35,966 bases of DNA from Planctomycetales bacterium (GTDB lineage: Bacteria; Planctomycetota; Planctomycetia; Pirellulales; Pirellulaceae): positions 1-35,966 of the forward strand of contig JAGQPS010000016.1 in NCBI GenBank assembly GCA_020426595.1, in the 5' to 3' direction. This document shows, piece by piece, positions 8,460 to 15,914 of the stretch (position 1 is the first letter of the stretch; every line of letters begins with the position of its first letter). A program made the translations under genes and the position numbers. Below the pieces are notes generated by a model. It was not told the origin of the DNA. It did no database searches and saw nothing but the letters and a program-made list of their open reading frames with translations.

Positions 8460-9305
8460 TTAACCTCGGCTTTGGTTTTCGAGCTGCGTGGTGACCAAGT
8501 CGTTCTCGCGGATCGGAGCTTCATTCAACTCAGGAATGATCTCCGCGGTCGAACGATTGTCCGACACGCTCTTCACGATCACGGCACCGAGATAGCGACC
8601 ATCGCGGAGCACATCCAAGCGGTGGCCCACGCGAATTCCATCATCCAGACCAAGGCTGATCTCGACCAACCCCTTCACCTCACCGCTGATGCCGGTGATC
8701 ACACCGTCGACTCGCGGCGGGATGTGAGCGGTCAACGAACCACGGTCCAATCCGTAGGCGGTCATGACTCGCTCGATTTGAGCCACGTCATTGGCCAGTT
8801 GGCCGCTGCGTTCGGTCAGACGCACGATTTCACCTTCGAGCTTGTAGTTCTCGTCGGTCAGGTTCGTGACTCGAGTCAACGCCGAGTGCAAGGTCGTGGT
8901 GGCTTCGTTGAGGTTGTCACGCAGCGTGCGATTCTCGCCCGTGAGCTCCTCGAGCCGACGACCGTTTTGCTCCAACGACGCTTGTTGTTGCGTGTTGGTC
9001 CGCTCGAGGTCGGCGAGCTTGGTCTCTTGAGCCCCATAGCGAGCTTGCTCGACGAGCAGCTGAACTTGCAGCCGCTGGAGAGCCAAACGCGAGGTGACTC
9101 GCTCTCGTTGCAAACTGTCCTCTAGCTCCTCGATCACGCCCTGAGACGCGACCAACTGGAGATTGAGATTCTCCGCGGTGGCTTTGTTCTCAAGCGCTTG
9201 TTGCTGCCAGTTTTGCTGACTGGCAGCCAACATGACGGCAACGGCCGTCAGAAAAATGCTGCAGATCAGGATCAGGACCGTGAACAGCTTTCCCAGAAAA
9301 GTCAT
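8460..9305 (-). CDS. Membrane-anchored coiled-coil protein with C-terminal beta domain
   Basis: Encodes 281 residues. Residues about 4-28 form one membrane segment (TFLGKLFTVLILICSIFLTA), then about 30-185 is strongly heptad-patterned, rich in Gln, Glu, Leu and Arg, predicting a long coiled coil. The last 85 residues form a distinct folded part with a glycine-punctuated beta pattern (GEVKGLVEISLGLDDGIRVG, then GRYLGAVIVKSV), reminiscent of small barrel domains such as the FlgT C-terminal type; that similarity is from memory. The ATG at 9305 follows an AGAGG ribosome site; an upstream frame to 9341 is ignored. Architecture (TM, coiled coil, barrel) resembles MreC-like envelope organisers, but this is not MreC. 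It is followed after three bases by the 58-residue membrane protein. Confidence 0.85.
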   Translation of the reverse strand: MTFLGKLFTVLILICSIFLTAVAVMLAASQQNWQQQALENKATAENLNLQLVASQGVIEELEDSLQRERVTSRLALQRLQVQLLVEQARYGAQETKLADLERTNTQQQASLEQNGRRLEELTGENRTLRDNLNEATTTLHSALTRVTNLTDENYKLEGEIVRLTERSGQLANDVAQIERVMTAYGLDRGSLTAHIPPRVDGVITGISGEVKGLVEISLGLDDGIRVGHRLDVLRDGRYLGAVIVKSVSDNRSTAEIIPELNEAPIRENDLVTTQLENQSRG

Positions 9306-10463
9306 GGACTGCGACCTCTTGCGAGTGATTAACGCCGACAAGACCGTCCGGCCCCAATTGCTGGCCTCGGGCGGCTTGAAGAACTCGCCGCGGCGACCAT
9401 CAATGCCTGGGCTCCATTAGCCGGAAGCGGTGGTGCCTCGGCCCTCCTGGCGTGACGAGAACTTCAGTATAGTTACGGCCGTTTTCGAGTGTCAAACAAA
9501 AGCAAGCAGGGGACGGGGGAAGGTTTGGCAAGCCAATCGACTTCGACCTGTTGCCCGGTTTCTGCTTGTTATGCCATCGAATTCATCGTGTAAGGGCTGG
9601 TTTTCGACCTTGAAGCTCGCCCCGCGTTCCAACGGAAGCGTGGCTTGCGAGTCTTTACCTTTCCCCGCCACGAGTCTACGCCGCACTTTCGTGCCTTCTT
9701 CCTCCAGAGTGCTTAGGAATTCGCACTTCGTCTAGATCGTAGTCGCCGGGAAAGTCGGAGAACGGTGGCAAGTTTCCAAACCACTCGGCTCGAGCCTCGA
9801 TTTCCCTGGCCCACGGCGGATTCGAAGCCGTTCTTCCACGGTCCCGATCCCTGTCGCGGCGACGTGAGTTGGAGGCGTATTGCTCGCCGCGACGCTCGGC
9901 CGGTGCTGGGGCGAGTCGTTCCGCTTTCTTCGATCCCTCCAGGGATCCGCTTCGCCGTTGGCATTCCGTCCGTTTTCCGAGTCGTGCGTCGGGAGCTCGG
10001 GGACATTGGCCGAGGATGGATCATCGATTTGAGCCTGGATTTTGCTCGCCTCATGGTCTTGGCGTTCGAGCGCCGTGAGTCGCCATCCCCTCGACAGAAC
10101 GGCTCCCATCAACCGTGTTAGCGGTGTGGCCTCGCGGACAACAACTCCTCGCCGGGACCACCGAGCCTGTCTTGTGTCATTTCCGACACGCCCCTAGACT
10201 CCCCGCGCGAAAGTCTACCGGGAATCTCTCCGCGGAATTGCCATCGCGGTCGGCGAGGGCGAAGTAGGCTAGGAACGGGGGTCGGCGGTGGCGTTGACGG
10301 GCGGGACGTTTGGTCGTCGCAACCGGCAAAGCTGTCGAGGCTGGCTCACTTCCGGGTTAAGTTAGGTGACGGAGTCAAAATGAAACTCTTGAATCGCTTG
10401 ATCCCGCTTTTTAGTATGAGCTGAGTGGTCGCAGAACTTGATTCGCATGGAGGCGAGCCTGGG
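9306..10463. other. 1.1-kb stretch with conflicting open frames, possible degraded gene
   Basis: No confident gene. On the minus strand a frame from an ATG at 10109 is protein-like for about 65 codons (acidic, Asp/Glu/Gln-rich). A second frame, shifted by -1 and ending at 9676, is protein-like in the downstream half (it contains AEWFGNLPPFSDFPGDYDL) but has no ATG, GTG or TTG start of its own in its upstream part. Joined near the AAGAAAG at about 9930 they would give one product of about 145 residues. A plus-strand frame from a GTG at 9765 with a GGAG four bases upstream competes over the same bases. I cannot decide between a frameshifted gene and chance. The remainder appears non-coding. Confidence 0.3.
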
Positions 10464-10802
10464 ATGCCCAAAACCGTGAGTTTCGTGGTCGTTGCGTTGT
10501 TGCTGGTCATTGCCTTCGTCGGAACTTGGCGAAGCGAGGCGAGCGCCCAGATTGGCGAGACCGTTGATCATTTGCCGACCGAAGGCATGATCGCTCTCGA
10601 TCTGGAAGGAAACGAGGCATTCGACTTGGTCGCGTTGGTCGACCCCGTGGCTCGCGTGATGAGCGTGTACCAGATCGACCGCAATTCCGGTGAGATCACG
10701 TTGCGAAGCGTTCGGAATGTGACTTGGGATCTCGAGCTCGACGAGTTCAATGGAACTCGCCCGACTCCTCGAGAAGTCCGGTCACAAGTTCAAGCTCGTT
10801 GA
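10464..10802 (+). CDS. Small exported or membrane-anchored protein, unknown function
   Basis: Encodes 112 residues from the ATG at 10464, which has a GGAGG ten bases upstream; a frame from a GTG at 10425 gives a poorer N-terminus. Residues about 4-20 are hydrophobic (VSFVVVALLLVIAFVGTW) followed by SEASAQ, a plausible signal peptidase I site (A-S-A|Q), so it is either secreted or N-anchored. The mature part (IALDLEGNEAFDLVALVDP, then a segment with VYQIDRNSGEITLRSVRN) reads like a single small beta domain. It lies 97 bases upstream of the HTH-acidic-TM gene on the same strand and may share its transcript, since no terminator separates them. I do not recognise the family by name. Confidence 0.8.
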   Translation: MPKTVSFVVVALLLVIAFVGTWRSEASAQIGETVDHLPTEGMIALDLEGNEAFDLVALVDPVARVMSVYQIDRNSGEITLRSVRNVTWDLELDEFNGTRPTPREVRSQVQAR

Positions 10803-10899
10803 GAGACGAGCGACGTTTCAGTAATTAGGATGGATCTCGCGGACGCACGGATGCTGAACCTCACTTTTCTTCCGTGTCATGTCCTTCGGGAGCCGTCTG

Positions 10900-11949
10900 A
10901 TGTCGAACTTGATTCCCCTGGAAGATGCCGCCCAATATTTGGGTATCCCGGTTGATCAGCTCACCGAGCTGATCTCCAAAGGGGAAATTCGCGGACTCAA
11001 GTCCGGCAGCACTTTCAAGTTCAAGCAAGAGGATCTGGATACCTTCAAGGCGAATCTCGCCGGGGGTGACTCCTCTTCCGCGGACGACTTGTCGGCCGAA
11101 TTCAATTTGCTTGAAGATGATGACTTGGGCCTCGCCATCGATGGCGGCTCGGACATTCTCGCCTCGGGCGAGGAAGCTTCGAGCAAAAGCCCTTCCGATA
11201 CCGGCAAGATGGTCGACGGCAGTGACTTGTTGCTGGCCGATGACGATCTGTTCGATGATGACCTGAGCCTGGCCGATAGTGGCGACGTCGTCGATTCGGA
11301 TTCGAACCTCGATGACAGCGACCTCGTGCTCGACGAGGATTCGAGCTCCGAGCTCGGTTTGGCCTCGGGCGATAGTGGCATCAATCTCAGTCCGTCCGAC
11401 AGCGGCCTTTCCCTTGAGGAAGAGCCGGCGGAAGTCGCTTCCTCGGACCTTGATTCGCTGTCGCTTCCCGAGGACGACAGCCTGATGCCGCTCGATGACC
11501 TGGGCGACGATCTGAAGGAAGAAGACGACTTCATGCTGAGTCCCGTCGAGGATCTTTCCGACGACGAGACCAGTGGATCGCAAGTCATCGCGCTCGATGA
11601 TTCCGAGATCTACCCGGACGATTCGGTTTCCGGTTTGCTCGCCGATAGCGGCGGCATGGATGACGCGGCTCCGGTCCTCGTCGCCGAGGACGCCGATCTG
11701 TTTGAAGGCTTCAGCGGTGGCGACAATCAAGCGGCTCCCATCGCGGCCCCCGTGGCGGCCGAGCCGGCGGAGGCGGGTTACACCATCTTCCAAGTCCTGT
11801 CGCTGCTCATGATCTTCACGCTGCTCGCGTTGCCGATGCTGCTCGTGTTCGACAATGCCCGTAGCCTCTGGAATCGCGATTCAGCCAAGCCCATCGCGGG
11901 GCCTGTCTCGGATGTCTTGATCCAAATGGTGGGACTCGAAAGCAAGTAA
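10900..11949 (+). CDS. Membrane-anchored HTH (excisionase-type) protein with long acidic linker
   Basis: Encodes 349 residues. Residues 1-50 form a MerR/excisionase-like winged HTH (IPLEDAAQYLGIPVDQLTEL, then ISKGEIRGLKSGSTFKFKQE), a fold usually used for DNA binding. Residues about 58-285 are extremely acidic and serine-rich, with recurring short units of the type DSGINL and DSGLSLEEE and many DD/SDL steps, and are probably disordered. One membrane helix (IFQVLSLLMIFTLLALPMLL) follows at about 296-315, with a 30-residue tail. The ATG at 10900 has GGGAG eight bases upstream. The gene ends in a near-ideal terminator. By architecture the HTH would face the cytoplasm, tethered to the inner membrane; the acidic linker would be repelled by DNA, so the HTH may bind protein instead. 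Function is unknown. Confidence 0.88.
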   Translation: MSNLIPLEDAAQYLGIPVDQLTELISKGEIRGLKSGSTFKFKQEDLDTFKANLAGGDSSSADDLSAEFNLLEDDDLGLAIDGGSDILASGEEASSKSPSDTGKMVDGSDLLLADDDLFDDDLSLADSGDVVDSDSNLDDSDLVLDEDSSSELGLASGDSGINLSPSDSGLSLEEEPAEVASSDLDSLSLPEDDSLMPLDDLGDDLKEEDDFMLSPVEDLSDDETSGSQVIALDDSEIYPDDSVSGLLADSGGMDDAAPVLVAEDADLFEGFSGGDNQAAPIAAPVAAEPAEAGYTIFQVLSLLMIFTLLALPMLLVFDNARSLWNRDSAKPIAGPVSDVLIQMVGLESK

Positions 11950-12007
11950 CGCGGTGTGACCCACGAACCGCTCGCTCGCTTCGACGGCTCCCTGACAACA
12001 ACCCTCC

Positions 12008-12044
12008 AGCCGTGGTCGGCCCAACGACCACGGCTGTTTTGTTT
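12008..12044 (+). terminator. Intrinsic terminator after the HTH-TM gene
   Basis: A perfect 11-bp stem AGCCGTGGTCG (12008-12018) / CGACCACGGCT (12025-12035) with a six-base loop, followed by GTTTTGTTTC. Confidence 0.95.
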
Positions 12045-12133
12045 CTTGCCCCACCCCGAGACTTCGACTTCCCACAAACGCACGGACCTCGCTTTGCGGC
12101 TTCGTGGTCTTGAGCGAGATCGAAGGTGACGAG

Positions 12134-12150
12134 ACGATAACGCGTATCGT
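12134..12150. promoter_or_regulatory. Palindrome upstream of the methyltransferase gene
   Basis: ACGATA (12134-12139) and TATCGT (12145-12150) form a perfect inverted repeat around ACGCG, 17 bases before the ATG at 12168. It is well placed for a dimeric repressor site or a short leader hairpin that would cover the ribosome site. No regulator gene is adjacent. Confidence 0.35.
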
Positions 12151-12167
12151 TACCGCTAGGAGTCGCC

Positions 12168-12809
12168 ATGGGTTGGTTACAGAACACGCGCCGCCGCCTC
12201 ATCGCCAAACTGTACAAGCCCTTGATTCGGCGGCACGATCGATTCATCGCTCCCTTTAAGGAAGACCTATTTCGCGGAGTCGCGGGAGCCGTCTTGGAGA
12301 TCGGGCCAGGGCCGGGCAGCAACCTGACGTACTTGCCCAACGTGGAGCATTGGGTGGGCGTCGAGCCGAACCGATTCATGCACGCGCAGATCGAAGCCGA
12401 GTTATCCCGCCTCAATTTGGATGGAACGATTCTGGAAGGAGTCGCCGAGCGGCTACCGTTCGAGGACCAGACCTTCGACTTCGTGATCGGTACGCTCGTG
12501 CTGTGCAGCGTGGCTTCTCCCGCGGACGCATTGGCCGAGATTCGCCGCGTGCTTCGCCCCTCTGGCCGCTACTGCTTCATCGAACATGTGGGGGCGCCGC
12601 GCGGCACGCCCTTGCGGCGTTGGCAGCGGCGAGTTCGACCGATCTGGCGTTGCTGCGGCGATGGCTGCTGGCCCGATCGAGATACCCAAGAGTCGATTGG
12701 CCAAGCTGGATTCGCTCGAGTCGACTACCAGGAATTCCGAGCTCCGCCCGGCACGCTGCCCGCCATTGTGTCGCCCCACATCTGCGGTTCGGCTTCCCAA
12801 GCGGATTGA
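12168..12809 (+). CDS. Class I SAM-dependent methyltransferase
   Basis: Encodes 213 residues with a clear Rossmann methyltransferase core. Motif I is VLEIGPGPGSN (42-52); the acidic end of strand two is in GVEPNRFM; motif III-like LPFEDQTFDFVIGTLVLCSV and the post-motif EIRRVLRPSGRYCFIEHVG follow in order. The N-terminal helix region (LYKPLIRRHDRFIAPFKEDL) and the cysteine/histidine-containing C-terminus resemble the METTL7-like branch of small-molecule (thiol or quinone-type) methyltransferases, but substrate cannot be assigned. The ATG at 12168 is supported by TAGGAG seven bases upstream. It is transcriptionally separate from the HTH-TM gene because of the terminator between them. Confidence 0.9.
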   Translation: MGWLQNTRRRLIAKLYKPLIRRHDRFIAPFKEDLFRGVAGAVLEIGPGPGSNLTYLPNVEHWVGVEPNRFMHAQIEAELSRLNLDGTILEGVAERLPFEDQTFDFVIGTLVLCSVASPADALAEIRRVLRPSGRYCFIEHVGAPRGTPLRRWQRRVRPIWRCCGDGCWPDRDTQESIGQAGFARVDYQEFRAPPGTLPAIVSPHICGSASQAD

Positions 12810-13072
12810 TCGGCGCGCATGCGGAAGACTTTCGACTTGCGGTCGTGGCGGCGACTCAACGCGAGCGGGCCTAGCCGTGGTGCTTCCCGTGCGCGGGGGC
12901 TCGCCTACAATCGAGCGAGTGATGAACCGGAGCCACTCGTCGTTCGGTCTGGCGCCCTCGATGCCAAGCCGGCCAATCGCGAAGTCGTTTCGGTTGGAGA
13001 CGATCGAACAGCTGCGAAGCTCGATCGATCGTCTCGAGAGCAGTCCGCGGGTCCCATCGCGATGGAGCATTC

Positions 13073-14383
13073 ATGAAGATCGCTTACTTGACGGCCGGTG
13101 CGGCAGGCATGTACTGCGGTTCGTGCATGCACGACAACACGCTGGCGGCCGCGCTTTGTCGTCAAGGAGCGGATGCGGTACTCGTTCCGACCTACACGCC
13201 GATTCGTACCGACGAGAACGACGTTAGCCTCGATCAGGTTTTCTTTGGCGGAATCAATATCTACCTGCAGCAGAAGATCCCGTTCTTTCGCTACCTGCCA
13301 AGATTCGTCGACTACTTTCTCGACTCGCCACGACTGATCCGCCGAGTGACTCGCCGCGCCGTCTCCATGTCTCCGAAGGAACTCGGAGCATTGACCGTCT
13401 CGATGCTCAAGGGGCGAGGCGGTTATCAACGCAAGGAAGTGGGGCGGTTGTGTGATTGGCTCGCTTCCGACCTCCGCCCCGATCTGGTCCTGCTCACCAA
13501 CGCGTTGATTGGTGGAGCCATTCCGGAGATCAAGCGACGATTGGGGATTCCGATCGTGGTCACGCTGCAAGGCGACGACATCTTCCTCGAGAGTCTGCCG
13601 GAGCCTTACCGGCAACAGTCGCTCGACCTGATCCGCGGCCTTGCTCAAGACGTCGACCTGTTTCTGACTCACAGCCAGTTCTATGCCGATGCGATGTCCC
13701 AGTACTTGGGGATCGACCGAGCTCGCATGGAAGTGGTCCCGCTTGGGATCGACATGGGTGACTTCACCTCTCGGGATGACGAGCCGAGGCCAAGCGGCGC
13801 CGAACCGGTCGTTGGGTATCTCGCGCGACTCGCCCCCGAGAAGGGCTTCGGCTTGCTGGTCGACGGATTCATCGAAATGGCTCGTCGAGCCCCTGACTTG
13901 CCGGGCCGACTCGAAGTGGCGGGCTGGCTCGGTCCCACGCAAACGGAGTTCGCGGAAGCCCAGTTCGAGAAGATTCGCGCGGCGGGCCTGGAACACCGCT
14001 TCCGCTATGTCGGTTCGCCCGATCGTCATGCGAAGGTCGACTTTCTCCGTTCGCTCGATGTCCTCTGCGTGCCGACGACGTACGAGGAGCCCAAGGGTCT
14101 GTTCGCGCTCGAGGCTCTGGCGACCGGCGTGCCGGTCATCTTGCCTCGACATGGCGCCTTTCCCGAAATGTTGGCCGAGACGGGGGGAGGTTGGTTGATC
14201 GAACCGCACGCTCCAACCGCGGTCGCCGATGCGTTGGAACAGGCGTTGCGTGACCCGTCGAAGCTGTCCGAACTCGGGCGGGAGGGGCAACTTCAGACTC
14301 GTGTCAAACGAGACTCCGCCGCCATGGCCCAAGCCCACTTGGCGACCCTGCGAAGGCTCATGAGCGAATCCGCCAACAGCTAG
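13073..14383 (+). CDS. Family 4 glycosyltransferase (GT-B fold)
   Basis: Encodes 436 residues. The N-terminal domain opens with KIAYLTAGAAGMYCGSCMHD, in place of the usual GG(A/S)E loop of GT4 enzymes. The C-terminal domain has VVGYLARLAPEKGFGLLVDG and the donor-binding E-x7-E motif in EEPKGLFALEALATGVPVIL, followed by GGGWLIEPHAPTAVADALEQ. It therefore uses a nucleotide-activated sugar and retains anomeric configuration; donor and acceptor are unknown. The GMYCGSC variant N-terminus with two nearby cysteines is distinctive, and I recall it in planctomycetes. It is followed after 166 bases by a GT2 gene on the same strand. Unlike the other complete transferases here it does not end in Ala-Ala. 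Confidence 0.93.
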   Translation: MKIAYLTAGAAGMYCGSCMHDNTLAAALCRQGADAVLVPTYTPIRTDENDVSLDQVFFGGINIYLQQKIPFFRYLPRFVDYFLDSPRLIRRVTRRAVSMSPKELGALTVSMLKGRGGYQRKEVGRLCDWLASDLRPDLVLLTNALIGGAIPEIKRRLGIPIVVTLQGDDIFLESLPEPYRQQSLDLIRGLAQDVDLFLTHSQFYADAMSQYLGIDRARMEVVPLGIDMGDFTSRDDEPRPSGAEPVVGYLARLAPEKGFGLLVDGFIEMARRAPDLPGRLEVAGWLGPTQTEFAEAQFEKIRAAGLEHRFRYVGSPDRHAKVDFLRSLDVLCVPTTYEEPKGLFALEALATGVPVILPRHGAFPEMLAETGGGWLIEPHAPTAVADALEQALRDPSKLSELGREGQLQTRVKRDSAAMAQAHLATLRRLMSESANS

Positions 14384-14549
14384 CATTTCTCAGTGCATCG
14401 GTGTGGCGCATGGGGGCGGAGCATGGGGAGATCTGGGTTGCGTCGAGGGGGTGGTTCCTGTACCGTCCCCGCCGCTGGCTTCCGAAGCTCGGTGACCAAG
14501 GAAGTTCTCCGCAGCAGCCAGCACACTGCATGCTCGATCAGGATTCGCC

Positions 14550-15377
14550 ATGTCACTCCCACTCACCGTGCTCATTCCGTGCAAGGATGAACGGCTCAAC
14601 ATTCGTCCGTGCATCGAGAGTGCAATGACGATCGCCGACGAAGTGCTGGTCGCCGATTCGGGTTCAACGGACGGCACCCTAGAGATCGTGCGGAGTCTCG
14701 GTTGCCGCGTGATCGAGCGCGAGTATCGCACGTCGGGCGACTTCAAGAATTGGGCGATTCCCCAAGCCTCGCACGAATGGGTCTTGCTCATCGACGCCGA
14801 CGAGCGAGTCCCGGAGAAGTTGGCTGGCGAGATCAAGCAATTGCTCCGCACCGAGCCCAAGCACGATGGGTACTGGATCTACCGAGACAATCACTTCATG
14901 GGGCACCGCGTTTATCACTGCGGGTGGAACCATGACAAGGTGCTGAGACTCTTTCGACGAGACCAGGCCCAATACGAAGGGCCCAGCGATCATGGCGAGG
15001 TCCAGATCGCCTCGGGTAACGTCGGGTTTCTCAAGGAGCACTTCCTGCATTACACGTACTGGGATTACGACCAGCTCTTCCGCAAGTTCCATCGCTACAC
15101 GACGCTTCAGGCTCGGCAATGGCACGACCAGGGCAAGCCGGCGAGTTCCGTGCGGATGTTCGTCAATCCGTTCTATCGATTCTTCAAGAGCTATGTGCTG
15201 CAGCTTGGTTTCCTCGATGGCCGGATCGGACTGCAAATTAGTCTGATGGCTGGCTTCTATTCGTTCACCAAGCAAGCGCGACTCTGGGCCCTCCATCACG
15301 CCCAGCAGCAGCCCGATCCCGAGGCCGCGCTCGCGGCGACAAGGGATGCCGATGCCGACGTCCGCCGAGCCGCCTAG
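14550..15377 (+). CDS. Family 2 glycosyltransferase (WaaE/KdtX-like)
   Basis: Encodes 275 residues of GT-A fold. The opening LPLTVLIPCKDERLNIRPCI and EVLVADSGSTDGTLEI are the GT2 nucleotide-binding segment, and WVLLIDADERVPEKL carries the metal-binding DAD motif. The order and spacing match the LPS core transferases of the WaaE/KdtX type (beta-1,4-glucosyltransferase). The C-terminal part (about 180-250) has amphipathic basic helices (FFKSYVLQLGFLDGRIGL) likely to lie on the inner membrane. An AGGA lies eight bases before the ATG. The C-terminus is Arg-Arg-Ala-Ala, shared in kind with other transferases in this window. Probably acts in lipopolysaccharide or capsule assembly. Confidence 0.93.
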   Translation: MSLPLTVLIPCKDERLNIRPCIESAMTIADEVLVADSGSTDGTLEIVRSLGCRVIEREYRTSGDFKNWAIPQASHEWVLLIDADERVPEKLAGEIKQLLRTEPKHDGYWIYRDNHFMGHRVYHCGWNHDKVLRLFRRDQAQYEGPSDHGEVQIASGNVGFLKEHFLHYTYWDYDQLFRKFHRYTTLQARQWHDQGKPASSVRMFVNPFYRFFKSYVLQLGFLDGRIGLQISLMAGFYSFTKQARLWALHHAQQQPDPEAALAATRDADADVRRAA

Positions 15378-15475
15378 TCGGTCTCGCGCGGTGCGATCCA
15401 GACGCCAAACTCTCTGTCCAAGAATTCGTCCGAAGTCCGCGGCGATTCGTTCTTGTCTACGCGATGGACCGTCAC
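15374..15475 (-). CDS. Possible 33-codon gene after the 36-residue protein
   Basis: A GTG-started frame of 33 codons (MTVHRVDKNESPRTSDEF, ending IAPRETD) begins eight bases after the stop of the 36-codon gene on the same strand. About three quarters of its third positions are G or C, and the sequence is protein-like and acidic, but there is no clear ribosome site. Its stop codon overlaps the stop of the opposing GT2 gene. It may be a real second small protein translated by coupling, or chance. Confidence 0.28.
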   Translation of the reverse strand: MTVHRVDKNESPRTSDEFLDREFGVWIAPRETD

Positions 15476-15483
15476 GGCGAGAG

Positions 15484-15594
15484 TTAGTGAACCAAGGTCC
15501 ACAGCAGCGCGGCGCCAATGGCTAGTTCGACAACGAGCGATTCCCAAAGAGCGGGCGAACGACGACGAAATCGACGATGATTGACTCGAGTCAT
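15484..15594 (-). CDS. 36-residue small protein with one hydrophobic segment
   Basis: Encodes 36 residues. The first half is strongly basic (MTRVNHRRFRRRSPALWE); the second half is hydrophobic (SLVVELAIGAALLWTLVH), long enough for a short membrane span or a membrane-surface helix, with the basic side predicted in the cytoplasm. The main evidence that it is real is its ribosome site: AAGGAGG six bases before the ATG, an essentially perfect anti-16S match and the best in the window. It lies between the convergent GT2 and oxidoreductase genes. It could be a small regulatory membrane peptide or a toxin-like peptide; I recognise no family. Confidence 0.68.
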   Translation of the reverse strand: MTRVNHRRFRRRSPALWESLVVELAIGAALLWTLVH

Positions 15595-15600
15595 GACACA

Positions 15601-15607
15601 CCTCCTT
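15601..15607 (-). promoter_or_regulatory. Near-perfect Shine-Dalgarno of the 36-codon gene
   Basis: Minus-strand AAGGAGG (followed by TG), six bases upstream of the ATG at 15594. Most genes in this window have weak or absent ribosome sites, so this one implies high initiation efficiency. Confidence 0.8.
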
Positions 15608-15914
15608 GGTGCATGAAGTTGGGTGTCGCCTGAGGGGGATCGTGACAACGATCCGCGATTGGCTCAGCCAAAAATCCTCAGCGGCGAGTCTGCATCGCGA
15701 GGGGCGTGGAGTCGCTTCCGACCCAGCCTCGTGCCCCGCCAATGCGGCGATCACACGACCGCCCGCCGAGCAACACCGGAAAAAGGAGGGGCGAGCGAGG
15801 CTTGGGTGGCCAACCTCACTCGCCCTTGTCCGTGGTCGTTGATGATTACGAGCCAAGCGTCGGGAGAGTTCGACAATTCTCGCTGCCCCGTTCGCCTCGC
15901 CGACCGGCGGCCGA
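15608..15914. other. Intergenic region upstream of the 36-codon gene
   Basis: About 300 bases with no supported frame. It contains the end of the oxidoreductase transcript and whatever promoter drives the 36-codon gene; no consensus promoter is obvious. Confidence 0.4.

Noticed and set aside
10861..11793. 310-codon minus-strand open frame opposite the HTH-TM gene
   Set aside because: Mirror of the acidic repeat codons; the sense strand has start, ribosome site, HTH, TM helix and terminator.
12905..14386. 493-codon minus-strand open frame opposite the GT4 gene
   Set aside because: Antisense shadow of a well-supported glycosyltransferase.
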